From: Gemmatimonadota bacterium
GTDB taxonomy: Bacteria > Latescibacterota > UBA2968 > UBA8231
Direction of reading: 5' to 3'
NCBI GenBank assembly: GCA_018673255.1
Contig: JABHDC010000142.1
Span: forward strand, 50,420-114,419
DNA: 64,000 nt
Part shown: positions 8,641 to 17,311 of the stretch, in pieces
How the letters are laid out: each line of letters starts with the position of its first letter
How positions within the stretch are numbered: position 1 is the stretch's first letter
Position numbers and translations under genes: made by a program
The notes under the pieces: generated by a model
Database searches by the model: none
Seen by the model: only the letters and a program-made list of their open reading frames with translations
What the model was told of the DNA's origin: nothing

Positions 8641-8685
8641 CCGAGGATCCTTGACGCGAGGCCGCTGAACGTCGGTTATCGAAGG

Positions 8686-9930
8686 ATGGTGCGTGACGTC
8701 CTTGCAGGCTTCGATCTGCGCGAATACAACTCGAGTGTACAGCGATTCTTTCTGTTCGCGATCCCGATCTTTTCGAGCCTGGCGCTGTATTCTCTGCTCT
8801 ACAATCTGTATCTGGTGCGACTGAGCTATCAGGAGGATTTCATCGGCCACCTGGCCGGTCTGTTTCCCCTGGCTTCGGGTCTGGTCGCCATTCCTGCCGG
8901 TATTCTGAGCGATCGATTCGGTCGCAAGCCGCTGCTGATTCTCGCCTCTGTGATTCTCGGTATTTCACAACTGGGGCTGTGCTGGGTCACCGTCGATGCG
9001 TATCTGCTCGCCTTCTCATTCCTGGGCGGGATCGGTGGCGCCTTCGTCTTCGTGAACTTCATCCCCTTTCTGGCCGAGAATGCTGACGCGAGTCGCCGGA
9101 GTCAGGCGATCGCCATCTGGATGTCGATTCAGGTGGTAACGCGCATGCTCGTCAGTCTCGTCGGTGGCGCACTTCCCGGCGCGATGGCCTGGCTGACCGG
9201 TCTGTCCACGGACATGCCCGAGCCCTTCAGATATGCTCTGATGTTGGGGGCTGGTCTGTCGCTGGTGGCGTTGATCCCCATCGTGGGTGTCCCGTCGAAA
9301 GAAGCGGCACTCACTTCGGATGAGGAGGCGTCCGACGAGTCACCGAAATCGGCATCGACGCCCTGGAAACACCTCATCCTTTTTGGTTCGATCAGCGCCT
9401 GCCGGGGGCTGACGATGGGGCTCTCTTTTCCCTTTCTCAATGTGTTCTTTGAATCCGGCTATTCCGCCTCCACAGTGGCCATCGGGACGATCTTCTTCGC
9501 CAGCATGGCCATCGGTCTGCCAAGCACGATCTGCGCACCGGCCCTGGGCCGTCGTTTCGGACCGGGACGTACCATCATTCCCCTGCGGCTGATCGGCGCC
9601 GTGGCGCTGGGCATGATGGGCTGGACGGGGAACTACGAGATGGCGATTGCACTGTTCCTGGTCAGCAGTGTCATGGAGGCGATCACCGTGCCCACGGAGA
9701 TGACCTTCGCCACCCATACACTGCCCCGAGCCTATTGGGCACGGATGCAGAGTCTGCGTGTCGCCGGCTTCCAGATTCTGTCCGGACTGGGGAGCTTCTG
9801 GGCTGGTGGCCTGATCATCGAATACGGCTACGATGTGCCCTTTGCGCTGGCCGGTGTGGCCCGCGTGGGAAGCAGCCTGCTCTTCCTGGCGGCCTTCGGA
9901 TTCACCCGCCGCAGTGGTGGCACCGGCTAG
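8686..9930 (+). CDS. Major facilitator superfamily transporter
   Basis: A 414-aa polytopic membrane protein with about twelve hydrophobic segments. The MFS loop 2-3 signature is seen as ILSDRFGRKPLLI near residues 75-87. A central cytoplasmic loop of charged residues (about 200-225) divides two six-helix halves. I prefer ATG 8686, with AAGG just upstream; the ORF is open back to 8626, but that part overlaps repeat copy A. The stop overlaps the convergent alkyltransferase gene by 4 bp. The substrate is unknown; the general form fits drug or sugar/organic-anion antiporters. Confidence 0.85.
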   Translation: MVRDVLAGFDLREYNSSVQRFFLFAIPIFSSLALYSLLYNLYLVRLSYQEDFIGHLAGLFPLASGLVAIPAGILSDRFGRKPLLILASVILGISQLGLCWVTVDAYLLAFSFLGGIGGAFVFVNFIPFLAENADASRRSQAIAIWMSIQVVTRMLVSLVGGALPGAMAWLTGLSTDMPEPFRYALMLGAGLSLVALIPIVGVPSKEAALTSDEEASDESPKSASTPWKHLILFGSISACRGLTMGLSFPFLNVFFESGYSASTVAIGTIFFASMAIGLPSTICAPALGRRFGPGRTIIPLRLIGAVALGMMGWTGNYEMAIALFLVSSVMEAITVPTEMTFATHTLPRAYWARMQSLRVAGFQILSGLGSFWAGGLIIEYGYDVPFALAGVARVGSSLLFLAAFGFTRRSGGTG

Positions 9931-10607
9931 AACAGCCGGAGTTGCTCACGCTCGGCGGCGTTCGTCTTCTGCTGACGATCAGCCTCTCGTCGAAGCCGGT
10001 CGACCTCCGCGGCCGCTGCCTGGATGGCCCACTCACACGGATACAGAATCAGTTTCTCCTGCTCGACGTCGATGGTGGTCTCTTCGCGGTAGCCGCGAAG
10101 TTCATTGCTGATCCGACCCATCTTGTCTTCCAGGGCTACCTCGTCCTGCTGGCCGCCATACCCGACGGGCTTGAGATCGGCTCCCAGCACACGATGGCAG
10201 GGCACGATCGGATACAGGGGATTGGTGGCCATGGCTCGGCCCACAGGCCGTGCCTGGGACCTGGCCGCCTGAGCAACATGGCCATAGGTGGTCACGTAAC
10301 CAATCGGGATCGCCGCAGCGACGTGAAGGATCGACCGCATGGGGGCTGACACGAATTCGGTAGATAAGGTGAAGTGTTTGCCCTCTTCATGACCGGCCTC
10401 CAGATCACCGAGCATCTGCACGATATCGGCGACGAAGGGCGGCACGTCACGCAAGGTCTGTGTCGGCACCGAGCGGCCGACGCAGCCCAGGACGGCAGCC
10501 GTCGCAGCTTCTTGCGTCGGGCCGACGGCGGTGGCCACCAGGTCGTGACCAGACCAGGCAACACCATACCAGAGCTCTCCGGACTGTCCTGCCACTACGC
10601 TTACCAT
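9927..10607 (-). CDS. ogt: Methylated-DNA--[protein]-cysteine S-methyltransferase
   Basis: A suicide DNA-repair protein that removes alkyl groups from O6-alkylguanine (226 aa). The active-site motif PIVPCHRV is present with acceptor Cys137, preceded by the recognition-helix region VTTYGHVAQAA and ARPVGRAMATNP. The fold is Ogt/MGMT-like with a C-terminal extension of about 55 residues that is charged and probably helical (EVDRLRREADRQQ). The start overlies no better alternative. The gene converges with, and overlaps by 4 bp, the MFS gene. Confidence 0.92.
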   Translation of the reverse strand: MVSVVAGQSGELWYGVAWSGHDLVATAVGPTQEAATAAVLGCVGRSVPTQTLRDVPPFVADIVQMLGDLEAGHEEGKHFTLSTEFVSAPMRSILHVAAAIPIGYVTTYGHVAQAARSQARPVGRAMATNPLYPIVPCHRVLGADLKPVGYGGQQDEVALEDKMGRISNELRGYREETTIDVEQEKLILYPCEWAIQAAAAEVDRLRREADRQQKTNAAEREQLRLF

Positions 10608-10741
10608 GGTGACCGTCGCCTTTGTCGGGATTCTCCTAATGTAACTCGCCGGAGCCGTGACTCGGAGTTTCGCTTCCCTCGTGCCTTGTTACATTCTTTC
10701 GGTCAATAGAAACGCGCAATGACAACAACGATCGGGTATTC

Positions 10742-11466
10742 ATGAGTCGTGCACTTCGCAAGTTGCCCTACACAGTTGCAGTACTGGCCTTACTGCTCGG
10801 CAGCTCGGCAGCTCGCTACAGGCTCAGTTCAATCCCCCCGTCGTGACCAAGGTCGTCCCTGCGGCGGAAGGTCGTATCTACTTCATCGACCGCGGCATAG
10901 ACGCCAGCATCAAGGTGGGGGATGTGCTCAACGTCTTCAGGGACATCCAGGTGCGGAGCGCCGGCAGCCGCAAGTCGCTGCGTGTGCAGCTTGGGACCAT
11001 GGCCATCGTCTCCTCGGAAACCGGTGTTTCCCTGGGGCGATTCATCCCGGCGGCAGGCCTCGACGAAGACCCGATGATCCGCATGAAGACCCCGGTGAAG
11101 AACGACCTCGTCATTCCGAAGCTGAAGATCGACGCCAGTGTGCTCTTCGATGCGGGTGCGGCCACATTGCAGGCACAGGTCGTGAAGGAAGAGTTGGATA
11201 AGGTGGTGGACTTCGTCCGGTCCTTCAGTCCGTCGAAATTGACGATCGAGGGGCATACCGACTCGGATGGTGACGAGGGTGCGAACCAGACATTGTCCGA
11301 ACTGCGGGCTGAGATGATCATGAACTACCTGATCAACAACTACGAAGAGATCAGGCCCGCCATGATCACGGCCCGAGGTTATGGAGAAACGCGGCCCATC
11401 GTCACGAATGACACACCAGAGAACAGAGCACTCAATCGTCGGATCGAGATTGTCGTCCTTGAGTAA
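10742..11466 (+). pseudogene. OmpA-domain periplasmic protein with out-of-frame signal peptide
   Basis: From ATG 10742 a typical signal peptide is encoded (MSRALRKLPYTVAVLALLLG) but runs into a stop at about 10844. The mature part lies in another frame (QAQFNPPVV onward). It ends in an OmpA-like peptidoglycan-binding domain with GHTDSDGDEG and RGYGETRPIV, then ALNRRIEI. Between them lies a direct repeat of GCTCGGCA at 10795-10802 and 10803-10810. Removing one 8-bp unit joins the two frames perfectly (…LLGSSLQAQFNPP…) and gives 238 aa, in agreement with the downstream paralog (IAQFEPPS). So the gene is either off by slippage or recently broken, or this is a sequencing error. A GTG at 10843 could give a cytoplasmic 207-aa product. 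Confidence 0.75.
10795..10815 (+). repeat. 8-bp tandem repeat (GCTCGGCA)2 in an OmpA signal peptide
   Basis: GCTCGGCA occurs twice head to tail, followed by a partial third unit GCTCG. The unit length is not a multiple of three, so a gain or loss of one unit switches the reading frame of the OmpA-domain protein. Confidence 0.8.
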
Positions 11467-11496
11467 ATCCCCGGACTCTTGCCGGAGATTGCCGTC

Positions 11497-12222
11497 ATGC
11501 GGGTAACCGGTCGCCGTCTCGCAATCCTGGCACTGGCGCTCGTGGTGTGCCCAGGCGTGAGCATCGCTCAGTTCGAGCCGCCCAGCATCCTCGTCGTCCT
11601 CAACCCTGACGATAGCGGCCGCACAAGTAACGCGGTTCGCACCTACTACATCGACAAGGGCCTCGGGGGCAACCTCGCCAAAGGGGACATTCTCCACGTC
11701 TATCGCGAGAAACGTGCGTCATCGGCGGACGCCGCAGTACGGTTCTTCCTGGGAACCATGAAAATCACGAGCTCCCGCAACGACTACTCCTTCGGCCATT
11801 TCACACCCAATGAAGCGGCCATCGCCAGCCCGCTGATCCGCTACCGAACCGCCATGAAGACGGATCTGGTTCTGCCGGTTCACATCATCAGCACAGACGA
11901 CCTCTTCGACCAGGGCCTGATCTCACTGCGGCCGGCAGCGGATCAGGAATTTCAGCAGGTAGCGGATTTCGTCGGTCTCTACTCGCCTGGTCGGCTCATC
12001 ATCGAGGGGCACTCCGATTCGGATGGTACCGAGGAAGTCAACCAGGAGCTGTCACTGTCCCGTGCTGAAGCGGTGCGACAGTATCTGATTGAGAACTTCA
12101 ACGCCATCACGCCTGCCATGGTCGAGTCGAGAGGTCTCGGCAGTCGACGGCCAGCCGTACCAAATGACTCTCCCGAGAACAAGCGCCTCAACCGTCGTAT
12201 CGAGATCATCGTCTGGAACTGA
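11497..12222 (+). CDS. OmpA-domain periplasmic protein (intact paralog)
   Basis: A 241-aa exported protein. The N-terminus MRVTGRRLAILALALVV, ending in SIAQF, is a standard signal peptide. The central region (about 25-130) has a beta-rich look and is shared with the preceding paralog: IDKGLGGNLAKGDILHVYRE here, IDRGIDASIKVGDVLNVFRD there. The C-terminal OmpA domain has IEGHSDSDGTEE and RGLGSRRPAV, then RLNRRIEI, with the Asp/Arg that bind diaminopimelate. ATG 11497 is chosen because GGAG lies 9 bp upstream. It follows the broken paralog by 30 bp, so the two probably arose by tandem duplication. The likely role is anchoring something to peptidoglycan. Confidence 0.85.
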   Translation: MRVTGRRLAILALALVVCPGVSIAQFEPPSILVVLNPDDSGRTSNAVRTYYIDKGLGGNLAKGDILHVYREKRASSADAAVRFFLGTMKITSSRNDYSFGHFTPNEAAIASPLIRYRTAMKTDLVLPVHIISTDDLFDQGLISLRPAADQEFQQVADFVGLYSPGRLIIEGHSDSDGTEEVNQELSLSRAEAVRQYLIENFNAITPAMVESRGLGSRRPAVPNDSPENKRLNRRIEIIVWN

Positions 12223-12228
12223 GCCCAA

Positions 12229-12259
12229 TCCGGGAGCGGCCCTTCGGCACACTCCCGGA
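12229..12259. terminator. Inverted repeat between convergent genes
   Basis: TCCGGGAG (12229-12236) and CTCCCGGA (12252-12259) form a perfect 8-bp stem with a 15-nt loop. It starts 7 bp after the OmpA stop and ends 20 bp before the convergent stop. There is no U-tract. Confidence 0.5.
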
Positions 12260-12279
12260 CCAGCGATGCAGATGCAGAC

Positions 12280-13341
12280 TCAGGCGTAGACTGCCTGAAT
12301 CATGGCGTTGATGTAGCCGAAGCAGTAGGCGTAACCCTGGTAGTAACCCTTGGCGTCCTCATCGGTGCGAGGAATGTGATCAGGGTCGATACCGTAGCAG
12401 TAGCCCACGTCCTTGAGTGCCTTCAGGACCTGGACGAAGTCCATGTCTCCCTCATCCGGCAGCGCTTCACGGAAGCTGAAGCGCTTGCCCATGAGATTTC
12501 GGTAGTGAACGAGGAAGATCGAGTTCAGCTTGCCGAAGTGCTCGATGAATGGGTAGATCTCGGTCGCGGAATCTTCGCACATTTCGGCGACTGAACCGAC
12601 ACAGAAATTCCAGCCGTGGTAAGGGCTGCGCTGGGTGTCGATGAAGCGCTTCATGCCCTCGAAGTCATTGAGGACCTTGTCGACGCCCTTGTACCCTGGA
12701 GGTGTGGGAGGATCTTCCTGGGAATTGCCCATCCGCACCTTGCACTCTTCAGCAACCGGAATCATGCGCTCGAGGAGATACTCGATCCGCTCCCAGTGCA
12801 TTTCAGCGGTGACACGCCCCGCGTCGGTCAATGTCGCCTGTTCCTCTGCAGAGATCTTGTCCAGGCGGAAGGCGGTGTGCATGTAGCCGCCGCGACCCTC
12901 TTCCTGCTCGGTGCGGTCGATGGGCAGAATGCACGTATTGTAGCGCAGAGAGTCGACACCGGCGCGCGAAGCGGTACGGATCATCTCGCAAGCCATATCG
13001 ATCTCGCGATCACGCTCCGGACTCTTCCCATAGTAGATGATGTTGGGAAGTTTCTCGTAGATGGGCAGCGCACTCATATCCAGGGTCATGCCGAAGGCTT
13101 CGTGGCGCTCCTTCTCCTGGAGCAGATCATCCAGGTCCCAGCCGCGGCCCTCGTGGAATGGGAATCGGGCAGCCTTGTGGCGCACGCCGCATCGTTGCAG
13201 GAAGCGCAATTCCTCATCCGTCGACCCGAAGCCCTGGGTCCGTACATACATGCGCCCATTGTTCGCAGGGCCATCGGAGCTGGTGTTGGCGCCAGATGCT
13301 GCTGCCTCGCCGTCTGCGAGACCCTTCTCAAATTCCTTCAT
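12280..13341 (-). CDS. Mannonate dehydratase-like enzyme (UxuA family)
   Basis: A 353-aa TIM-barrel protein of the xylose-isomerase-like superfamily. The segment HGWNFCVGSVAEMCED and the metal-binding stretches SIFLVHYRN and YGIDPDHIPRTDE resemble UxuA, which dehydrates D-mannonate to 2-keto-3-deoxygluconate in hexuronate catabolism. Some metal ligands typical of UxuA could not be confirmed by eye, so a related sugar dehydratase or isomerase is possible. The first about 30 residues are Ala/Ser/Gly-rich and may be poorly conserved. GAAGG lies 8 bp upstream of the ATG. The neighbouring GH29-like gene upstream suggests use in glycan breakdown. Confidence 0.75.
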   Translation of the reverse strand: MKEFEKGLADGEAAASGANTSSDGPANNGRMYVRTQGFGSTDEELRFLQRCGVRHKAARFPFHEGRGWDLDDLLQEKERHEAFGMTLDMSALPIYEKLPNIIYYGKSPERDREIDMACEMIRTASRAGVDSLRYNTCILPIDRTEQEEGRGGYMHTAFRLDKISAEEQATLTDAGRVTAEMHWERIEYLLERMIPVAEECKVRMGNSQEDPPTPPGYKGVDKVLNDFEGMKRFIDTQRSPYHGWNFCVGSVAEMCEDSATEIYPFIEHFGKLNSIFLVHYRNLMGKRFSFREALPDEGDMDFVQVLKALKDVGYCYGIDPDHIPRTDEDAKGYYQGYAYCFGYINAMIQAVYA

Positions 13342-13473
13342 GTGATGCCTTCAGGTGGGTATGGTGGTGACGACTGAATTGGTGAGTCCAGATCCTCTGC
13401 GTCGAAGCAATCGCACAACGATAAAGCTCTGCGCGAGGGGGCGCGAACGCTGCAGAAGGCCACCCAGAAAATC

Positions 13474-14427
13474 TCAGTCGATTGCTCGCGAGAGATGAGT
13501 GAGTTGCGCCGTGAAGACCTCGGGGATCAACCCATTCACGCCGATGGGCACATCCCAGGTCACCACGCCTCCCTTCTGGTTGACGTGCTGTGTGTATCCG
13601 GCCACGAAAGCATCCGGGAAACGCGGCGCCGACCCGCCGCACCATGTGCTGCCCAGGTAGCTGAGGATGTGGTATCGTGCGCCGTCTACGTGCGAGCCCG
13701 GGCACTCGGGGAAGGCATTGCTGATCTCTCCAGCCGTGTAGTCCTCGCATTCGGTGTGACAGACAACGGGTACCACCACACCCGGGTTGAAGGCGACCAG
13801 CGCCTCAGGATTCCCGGACCGGAGTGCGGCGGTGAAGCTGTTGAAATTGGGTGGTTCCGGGTGTCGGTACATCTCGTCGGCGAAATAGCACCCATCGATC
13901 CACCACCCCTTGATCTTCGTTCCCCAGCGCTCAGACCAGTCACGCATGATCGCCTCCCAGTGCCGCTGGAAGTCTGCCAGGCGATTTCCTGTGCGCTCTC
14001 CGCCGGAGGGCCAGCTACCCTCATTGCCCCATTCCCATCCCAGACGTTCAACGGCTTCCGGCTCGGCCGCGGGCGCACCCGAGGGCAGGTAGACGAACAG
14101 ATCGATTTCATGAGGTGAAAGCGCATCTGCCAGTTCCGACACCAGATCCCGGCGCGAACACTTGCTCGGTGAGATCCCCGTCAGGCGATCGTAGGTAGCG
14201 TTGGGACCCAGAAAGTGGCCGGAATTCTGGCCGATGGTCAGGAAGAGATACGGCACGCCGGCATCGACCAGCTGTGTGACGAGGCCCTGAAGGTCGAAGG
14301 CATCGATCCGGGCATTCCAGGCCTCGGCCGTGAGTTCGGCGCCACCATCGCTGCTGGGTGCGGCGCCCAGATAGTGGCAGAACACGCCCCAGCGCCTGGC
14401 GGCGAACCACGATGTGTCGATCCTCAT
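13474..14427 (-). CDS. Alpha-L-fucosidase-like protein (GH29-related)
   Basis: A 317-aa protein with the layout of a GH29 catalytic barrel: RRWGVFCHYLG near the N-terminus (compare the family's 'kfGiwihwG'), LFLTIGQNSGHF, and GTKIKGWWIDGCYF. The Asp of WWIDG sits where the GH29 nucleophile lies. No C-terminal beta-sandwich domain is present. ATG 14427 is preferred over the ATG two codons earlier because GAGGGAG lies 6 bp before it and would abut the other. There is no signal peptide. Fucosidase activity is plausible but unproven. Confidence 0.65.
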   Translation of the reverse strand: MRIDTSWFAARRWGVFCHYLGAAPSSDGGAELTAEAWNARIDAFDLQGLVTQLVDAGVPYLFLTIGQNSGHFLGPNATYDRLTGISPSKCSRRDLVSELADALSPHEIDLFVYLPSGAPAAEPEAVERLGWEWGNEGSWPSGGERTGNRLADFQRHWEAIMRDWSERWGTKIKGWWIDGCYFADEMYRHPEPPNFNSFTAALRSGNPEALVAFNPGVVVPVVCHTECEDYTAGEISNAFPECPGSHVDGARYHILSYLGSTWCGGSAPRFPDAFVAGYTQHVNQKGGVVTWDVPIGVNGLIPEVFTAQLTHLSRAID

Positions 14428-14508
14428 ATCCATCTCCCTCAGTGGTTGATCATCTGTATCGGTGAGTATAGACTGAATCGACTCGACTCGTGAACAACGG
14501 AGGCCAGG

Positions 14509-15363
14509 ATGATCGACTTTGCCAGCTCAACCTTCACGTGGCGGCACCATCCGTGGGTGCACGACGAACACTACAAGTACACAGGTGGCTTTGTAGGCAC
14601 CGAGGGGCAGGTCTACCACGTCCGATTCAGCCTCGAGGCCCACTGCCGGATCCTCAACCACGCCGACGGCACAGTGACCAACCTGTATCTGGGCGCCCCC
14701 TGCTGCACAGAGTACACGATCGCACAACGGAATCTGTTCCAGATCCCCAGTGCCGAGTGGCGTCTTGTCTTCAGTGACCAGGACCGGATCCCCATCGCCC
14801 GACGCCCGAGCTCAGAACAGGAAGCCGTGAAACGTGAACCTCTGTCGACGGTCTTCTCTGACACCCGGATCCATCTTCGGACCTTCGATGAAACGCGCGA
14901 ACTGAATGGCGCGGCACAGATCATCGAGGCAACCTTCGCGAATCAACGGATGAATGCACGCTCCTCTTACACTGATGATGAGCGGGGCATTACCGTCACC
15001 GTCGAGTATCCGGCAAATCTGATCAATGTGAATGAGACGGATGCCGAATTTCAGGTATGCACGGGTCCCGTGATCGTGCCGGATCTTGCCACGTGGGACG
15101 GCACAGGCGTCGATCGCGTATTCCTCGCCCACGTGGCGGTCTCCTCCGTCGATTTCATGGAGATCATCCTCCAGCGTGAGGTGGAGGCCGATGCCACCGA
15201 GCGGGAGTGGCTCGACACACCACGGGGCCTCGATCGCAGCGAACTCTGGAACCCGGACTCTCCACCCGCCGGCCATCCACCAGCCCGTCCCAAACCAACG
15301 GTCTACAACGAGACGTGGGAACTGGATGGTGAGAATGTCTTTCTTGCTGCCCTGACCCCGTAG
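14509..15363 (+). CDS. Conserved-looking protein of unknown function
   Basis: A 284-aa soluble protein that I do not recognise. It starts at ATG 14509 with GGAGG about 7 bp upstream and has codon use like its neighbours. It contains a Cys pair (GAPCCTEYTI), many aromatic residues early on (STFTWRHHPWVHD) and a Pro-rich stretch near the C-terminus (DSPPAGHPPARPKP). There is no signal peptide or membrane segment. It diverges from the GH29-like gene across an 81-bp gap, so the two could share regulation in sugar use. No function is proposed. Confidence 0.7.
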   Translation: MIDFASSTFTWRHHPWVHDEHYKYTGGFVGTEGQVYHVRFSLEAHCRILNHADGTVTNLYLGAPCCTEYTIAQRNLFQIPSAEWRLVFSDQDRIPIARRPSSEQEAVKREPLSTVFSDTRIHLRTFDETRELNGAAQIIEATFANQRMNARSSYTDDERGITVTVEYPANLINVNETDAEFQVCTGPVIVPDLATWDGTGVDRVFLAHVAVSSVDFMEIILQREVEADATEREWLDTPRGLDRSELWNPDSPPAGHPPARPKPTVYNETWELDGENVFLAALTP

Positions 15364-15488
15364 AATGACACACTCGTGTCACCTGTCCGAGTCAACCGGT
15401 GTTCGCCGCGCAGGGGAGGCTTTGCCGGCACGATTTCTGCAATGGTTGCGATACGAAAACCTCGCAACTACCTTGGAGAAATGAGCCG

Positions 15489-15752
15489 ATGGCCGACCAG
15501 ACCGAGCCGCAGATGACGCGCGATGATGCAAACATGCACCTGGGATTCACCTACCTGCGAGAGGACCTGCAGGAAGTGCGCCAGGATATCCGAGAACTGA
15601 CGCGAGAGACGAACCGGCGCTTCGACGAAGTTGGGCGGCGCTTTGATGAGATGTCACAGCGCATGGATCAGCGCTTCAATCGGCAATCTGCCATGACAAC
15701 GACGACGATGGTCGCCATTGCTGCTGCCATCATTGCCGCGGTGAAGCTGTAG
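15489..15752 (+). CDS. Small coiled-coil protein with C-terminal membrane anchor
   Basis: 87 aa. After an acidic start, residues 20-65 form a heptad-rich coiled coil with repeated pieces (ETNRRFDEVGRRFDEMSQRMDQRF). The last 18 residues (MVAIAAAIIAAVKL) are a hydrophobic tail anchor. This resembles the many small Bdr/DUF1640-type tail-anchored coiled coils, whose function is unknown. The start is set at ATG 15489; the frame is open 30 codons upstream but that segment looks non-coding. Confidence 0.72.
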   Translation: MADQTEPQMTRDDANMHLGFTYLREDLQEVRQDIRELTRETNRRFDEVGRRFDEMSQRMDQRFNRQSAMTTTTMVAIAAAIIAAVKL

Positions 15753-15774
15753 CAGACCTCACGTCCCCCTGGTC

Positions 15775-15825
15775 ACACCCGGAGCCGATCGACCATTCGC
15801 CTCTGCCCCCGTGCATGGCGACGGT
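15775..15825 (+). repeat. Dispersed ~52-bp repeat, copy B
   Basis: It begins ACACCCGGAGCCGATCGACC and ends GGCGACGGTC. It can fold through TCGCC/GGCGA. It lies 22 bp after the coiled-coil gene and 48 bp before the ASCH gene. Confidence 0.75.
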
Positions 15826-15873
15826 CATTCACACGACTTGATCGACACCGTCTGACACACGATTCTCTGCCTC

Positions 15874-16350
15874 ATGAGAACGGATCTGAGCCCCGCAAGC
15901 CAGAAGATGTGGCAGGAATATCTCGACCTCGTCCATGATGCCGAGAAAACCCAGCGCTTTCTCTATCAAGTTTTCCACAGCGGCACCACACCGGAAAGTG
16001 CCGACGATGGGGCCCTGCTGATTTCGCGGGGGATCAAGACGGCGGCCAGCTCACTGCTGTGGGAATACGAGGCCGAATTCAGGCCCCTGCCGCAGATGGG
16101 GTCACTGAGCATCGTTGAGAATGGTCGGGACCAGCCCGCGTGTGTGGTGAGGACGACGCGGATTGAGACGAAACCATTTCGCGAGGTCGATCTCCGCTTT
16201 GCCTACGACTATGGCGAGTGGGATCGCTCCCTGAAGACGTGGAGACTGGAGTGCTGGGAAGCTTTCGGGGCGAAGTGCAAAGCCCTCGGACGCGAACCTG
16301 ACCACTCCATGCCTATCGTCTGCGAACGCTTCCGCGTCGTGTTTCCCTGA
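15874..16350 (+). CDS. ASCH-domain protein (YhfF-like)
   Basis: 158 aa with the layout of YhfF-type ASCH proteins: an N-terminal helical part, the strand ACVVRTTRIETKPF, the segment DYGEWDRSLKTWR and the C-terminal strand MPIVCERFRVVFP. ASCH domains have a PUA-like fold and are thought to bind RNA; some relatives hydrolyse N4-acetylcytidine. It is monocistronic to judge from spacing, though 55 bp separate it from the next gene. The function in this cell is unknown. Confidence 0.82.
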   Translation: MRTDLSPASQKMWQEYLDLVHDAEKTQRFLYQVFHSGTTPESADDGALLISRGIKTAASSLLWEYEAEFRPLPQMGSLSIVENGRDQPACVVRTTRIETKPFREVDLRFAYDYGEWDRSLKTWRLECWEAFGAKCKALGREPDHSMPIVCERFRVVFP

Positions 16351-16405
16351 CTGTTTGCCAGACTCCCTCGAGGGCGACCGTCCGATCTGAAAGAGACAGA
16401 CCAGG

Positions 16406-17287
16406 ATGAAGACCTACACCTACAAGAAAGTCGGCGACCTCGAGATCCGCGCCGACGTCTACCGGCCTGACGACGACACCACACGGCCCGTCGCCGTATG
16501 GATCCACGGCGGAGCCCTCATCATGGGCCACCGCGTCTGGATCGACACACGGGCGAAGGATCTCCTCCTCCGCGCTGGTTATGCCGTCGTCTCCATCGAC
16601 TACCGGCTGGCACCGGAAACACAGCTGCCGGAAATCATCGCCGATCTCGAAGACGCCTTTGTGTGGATTGAACGTGAGGGGCCGCAGCTCTTCAATGTCG
16701 ATACCAGCCACATCGCGGTACTTGGCGGATCGGCGGGTGGCTACCTTACCCTGACGGCTGGCTTCCGGGCGAAGCCGCGACCGACAGTGCTCGTCTCATT
16801 CTGTGGTTATGGTGATCTCGTCGGTGAGTGGTATAGCCAGCCCAGCCCACACGAGCGGCACCACGGGGTCACATTGTCCCAGGATGAGGCCTTCGAGCAG
16901 GTGAGTGGGCCACCCATCTCCGATGCGAGCGAGCGGAAAGGTGATGGCGGCGCGTTCTATCAATTCTGCCGGCAGAAGGGTCTGTGGCCTGAGGCCGTGT
17001 CGGGTTGGGACCCGCACACCGAGGCCGATCGCTTTCGTCCGTACATGGCGATCGGCAATGTCACGCAGGACTATCCGCCGACCATGCTCATTCACGGTAC
17101 CGACGATACCGATGTGCCCTACGAGCAGTCGGCCATGATGGCCGGCCAGTTGCAGGAAAATGGAGTGGAGCACCAGTTGGTGACCATACCCGGCGCCGAG
17201 CACGGCCTGCAGGACGGCGCGAAACAGACCATCGACTCAGCCTACGAGTCGATGCTGACCTTCGTGAATCATCACATGGGACGATAG
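16406..17287 (+). CDS. Alpha/beta-hydrolase (HSL/esterase-lipase family)
   Basis: 293 aa. The HSL-type oxyanion motif WIHGGALIMG is followed by DYRLAPE, the nucleophile elbow LGGSAGGYL, an Asp in HGTDDTDVP and the catalytic His in PGAEHGL. This is a complete catalytic triad. There is no signal peptide. It is convergent with the URO-D-like gene downstream (24 bp between stops). The likely role is deacylation of small esters, possibly of sugars, given its surroundings. Confidence 0.88.
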   Translation: MKTYTYKKVGDLEIRADVYRPDDDTTRPVAVWIHGGALIMGHRVWIDTRAKDLLLRAGYAVVSIDYRLAPETQLPEIIADLEDAFVWIEREGPQLFNVDTSHIAVLGGSAGGYLTLTAGFRAKPRPTVLVSFCGYGDLVGEWYSQPSPHERHHGVTLSQDEAFEQVSGPPISDASERKGDGGAFYQFCRQKGLWPEAVSGWDPHTEADRFRPYMAIGNVTQDYPPTMLIHGTDDTDVPYEQSAMMAGQLQENGVEHQLVTIPGAEHGLQDGAKQTIDSAYESMLTFVNHHMGR

Positions 17288-17311
17288 ATCACGACCGAGA
17301 CCAGTCGAGTG

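Noticed and set aside
10719..10741. Alternative start ATG 10719 for the OmpA-domain gene
   Set aside because: It meets a stop after eight codons and is not in frame with the signal peptide.
14444..14472. Promoter TTGATC/TATAGA before 14509
   Set aside because: The spacer is 15 bp, too short for sigma-70, and the match is modest.
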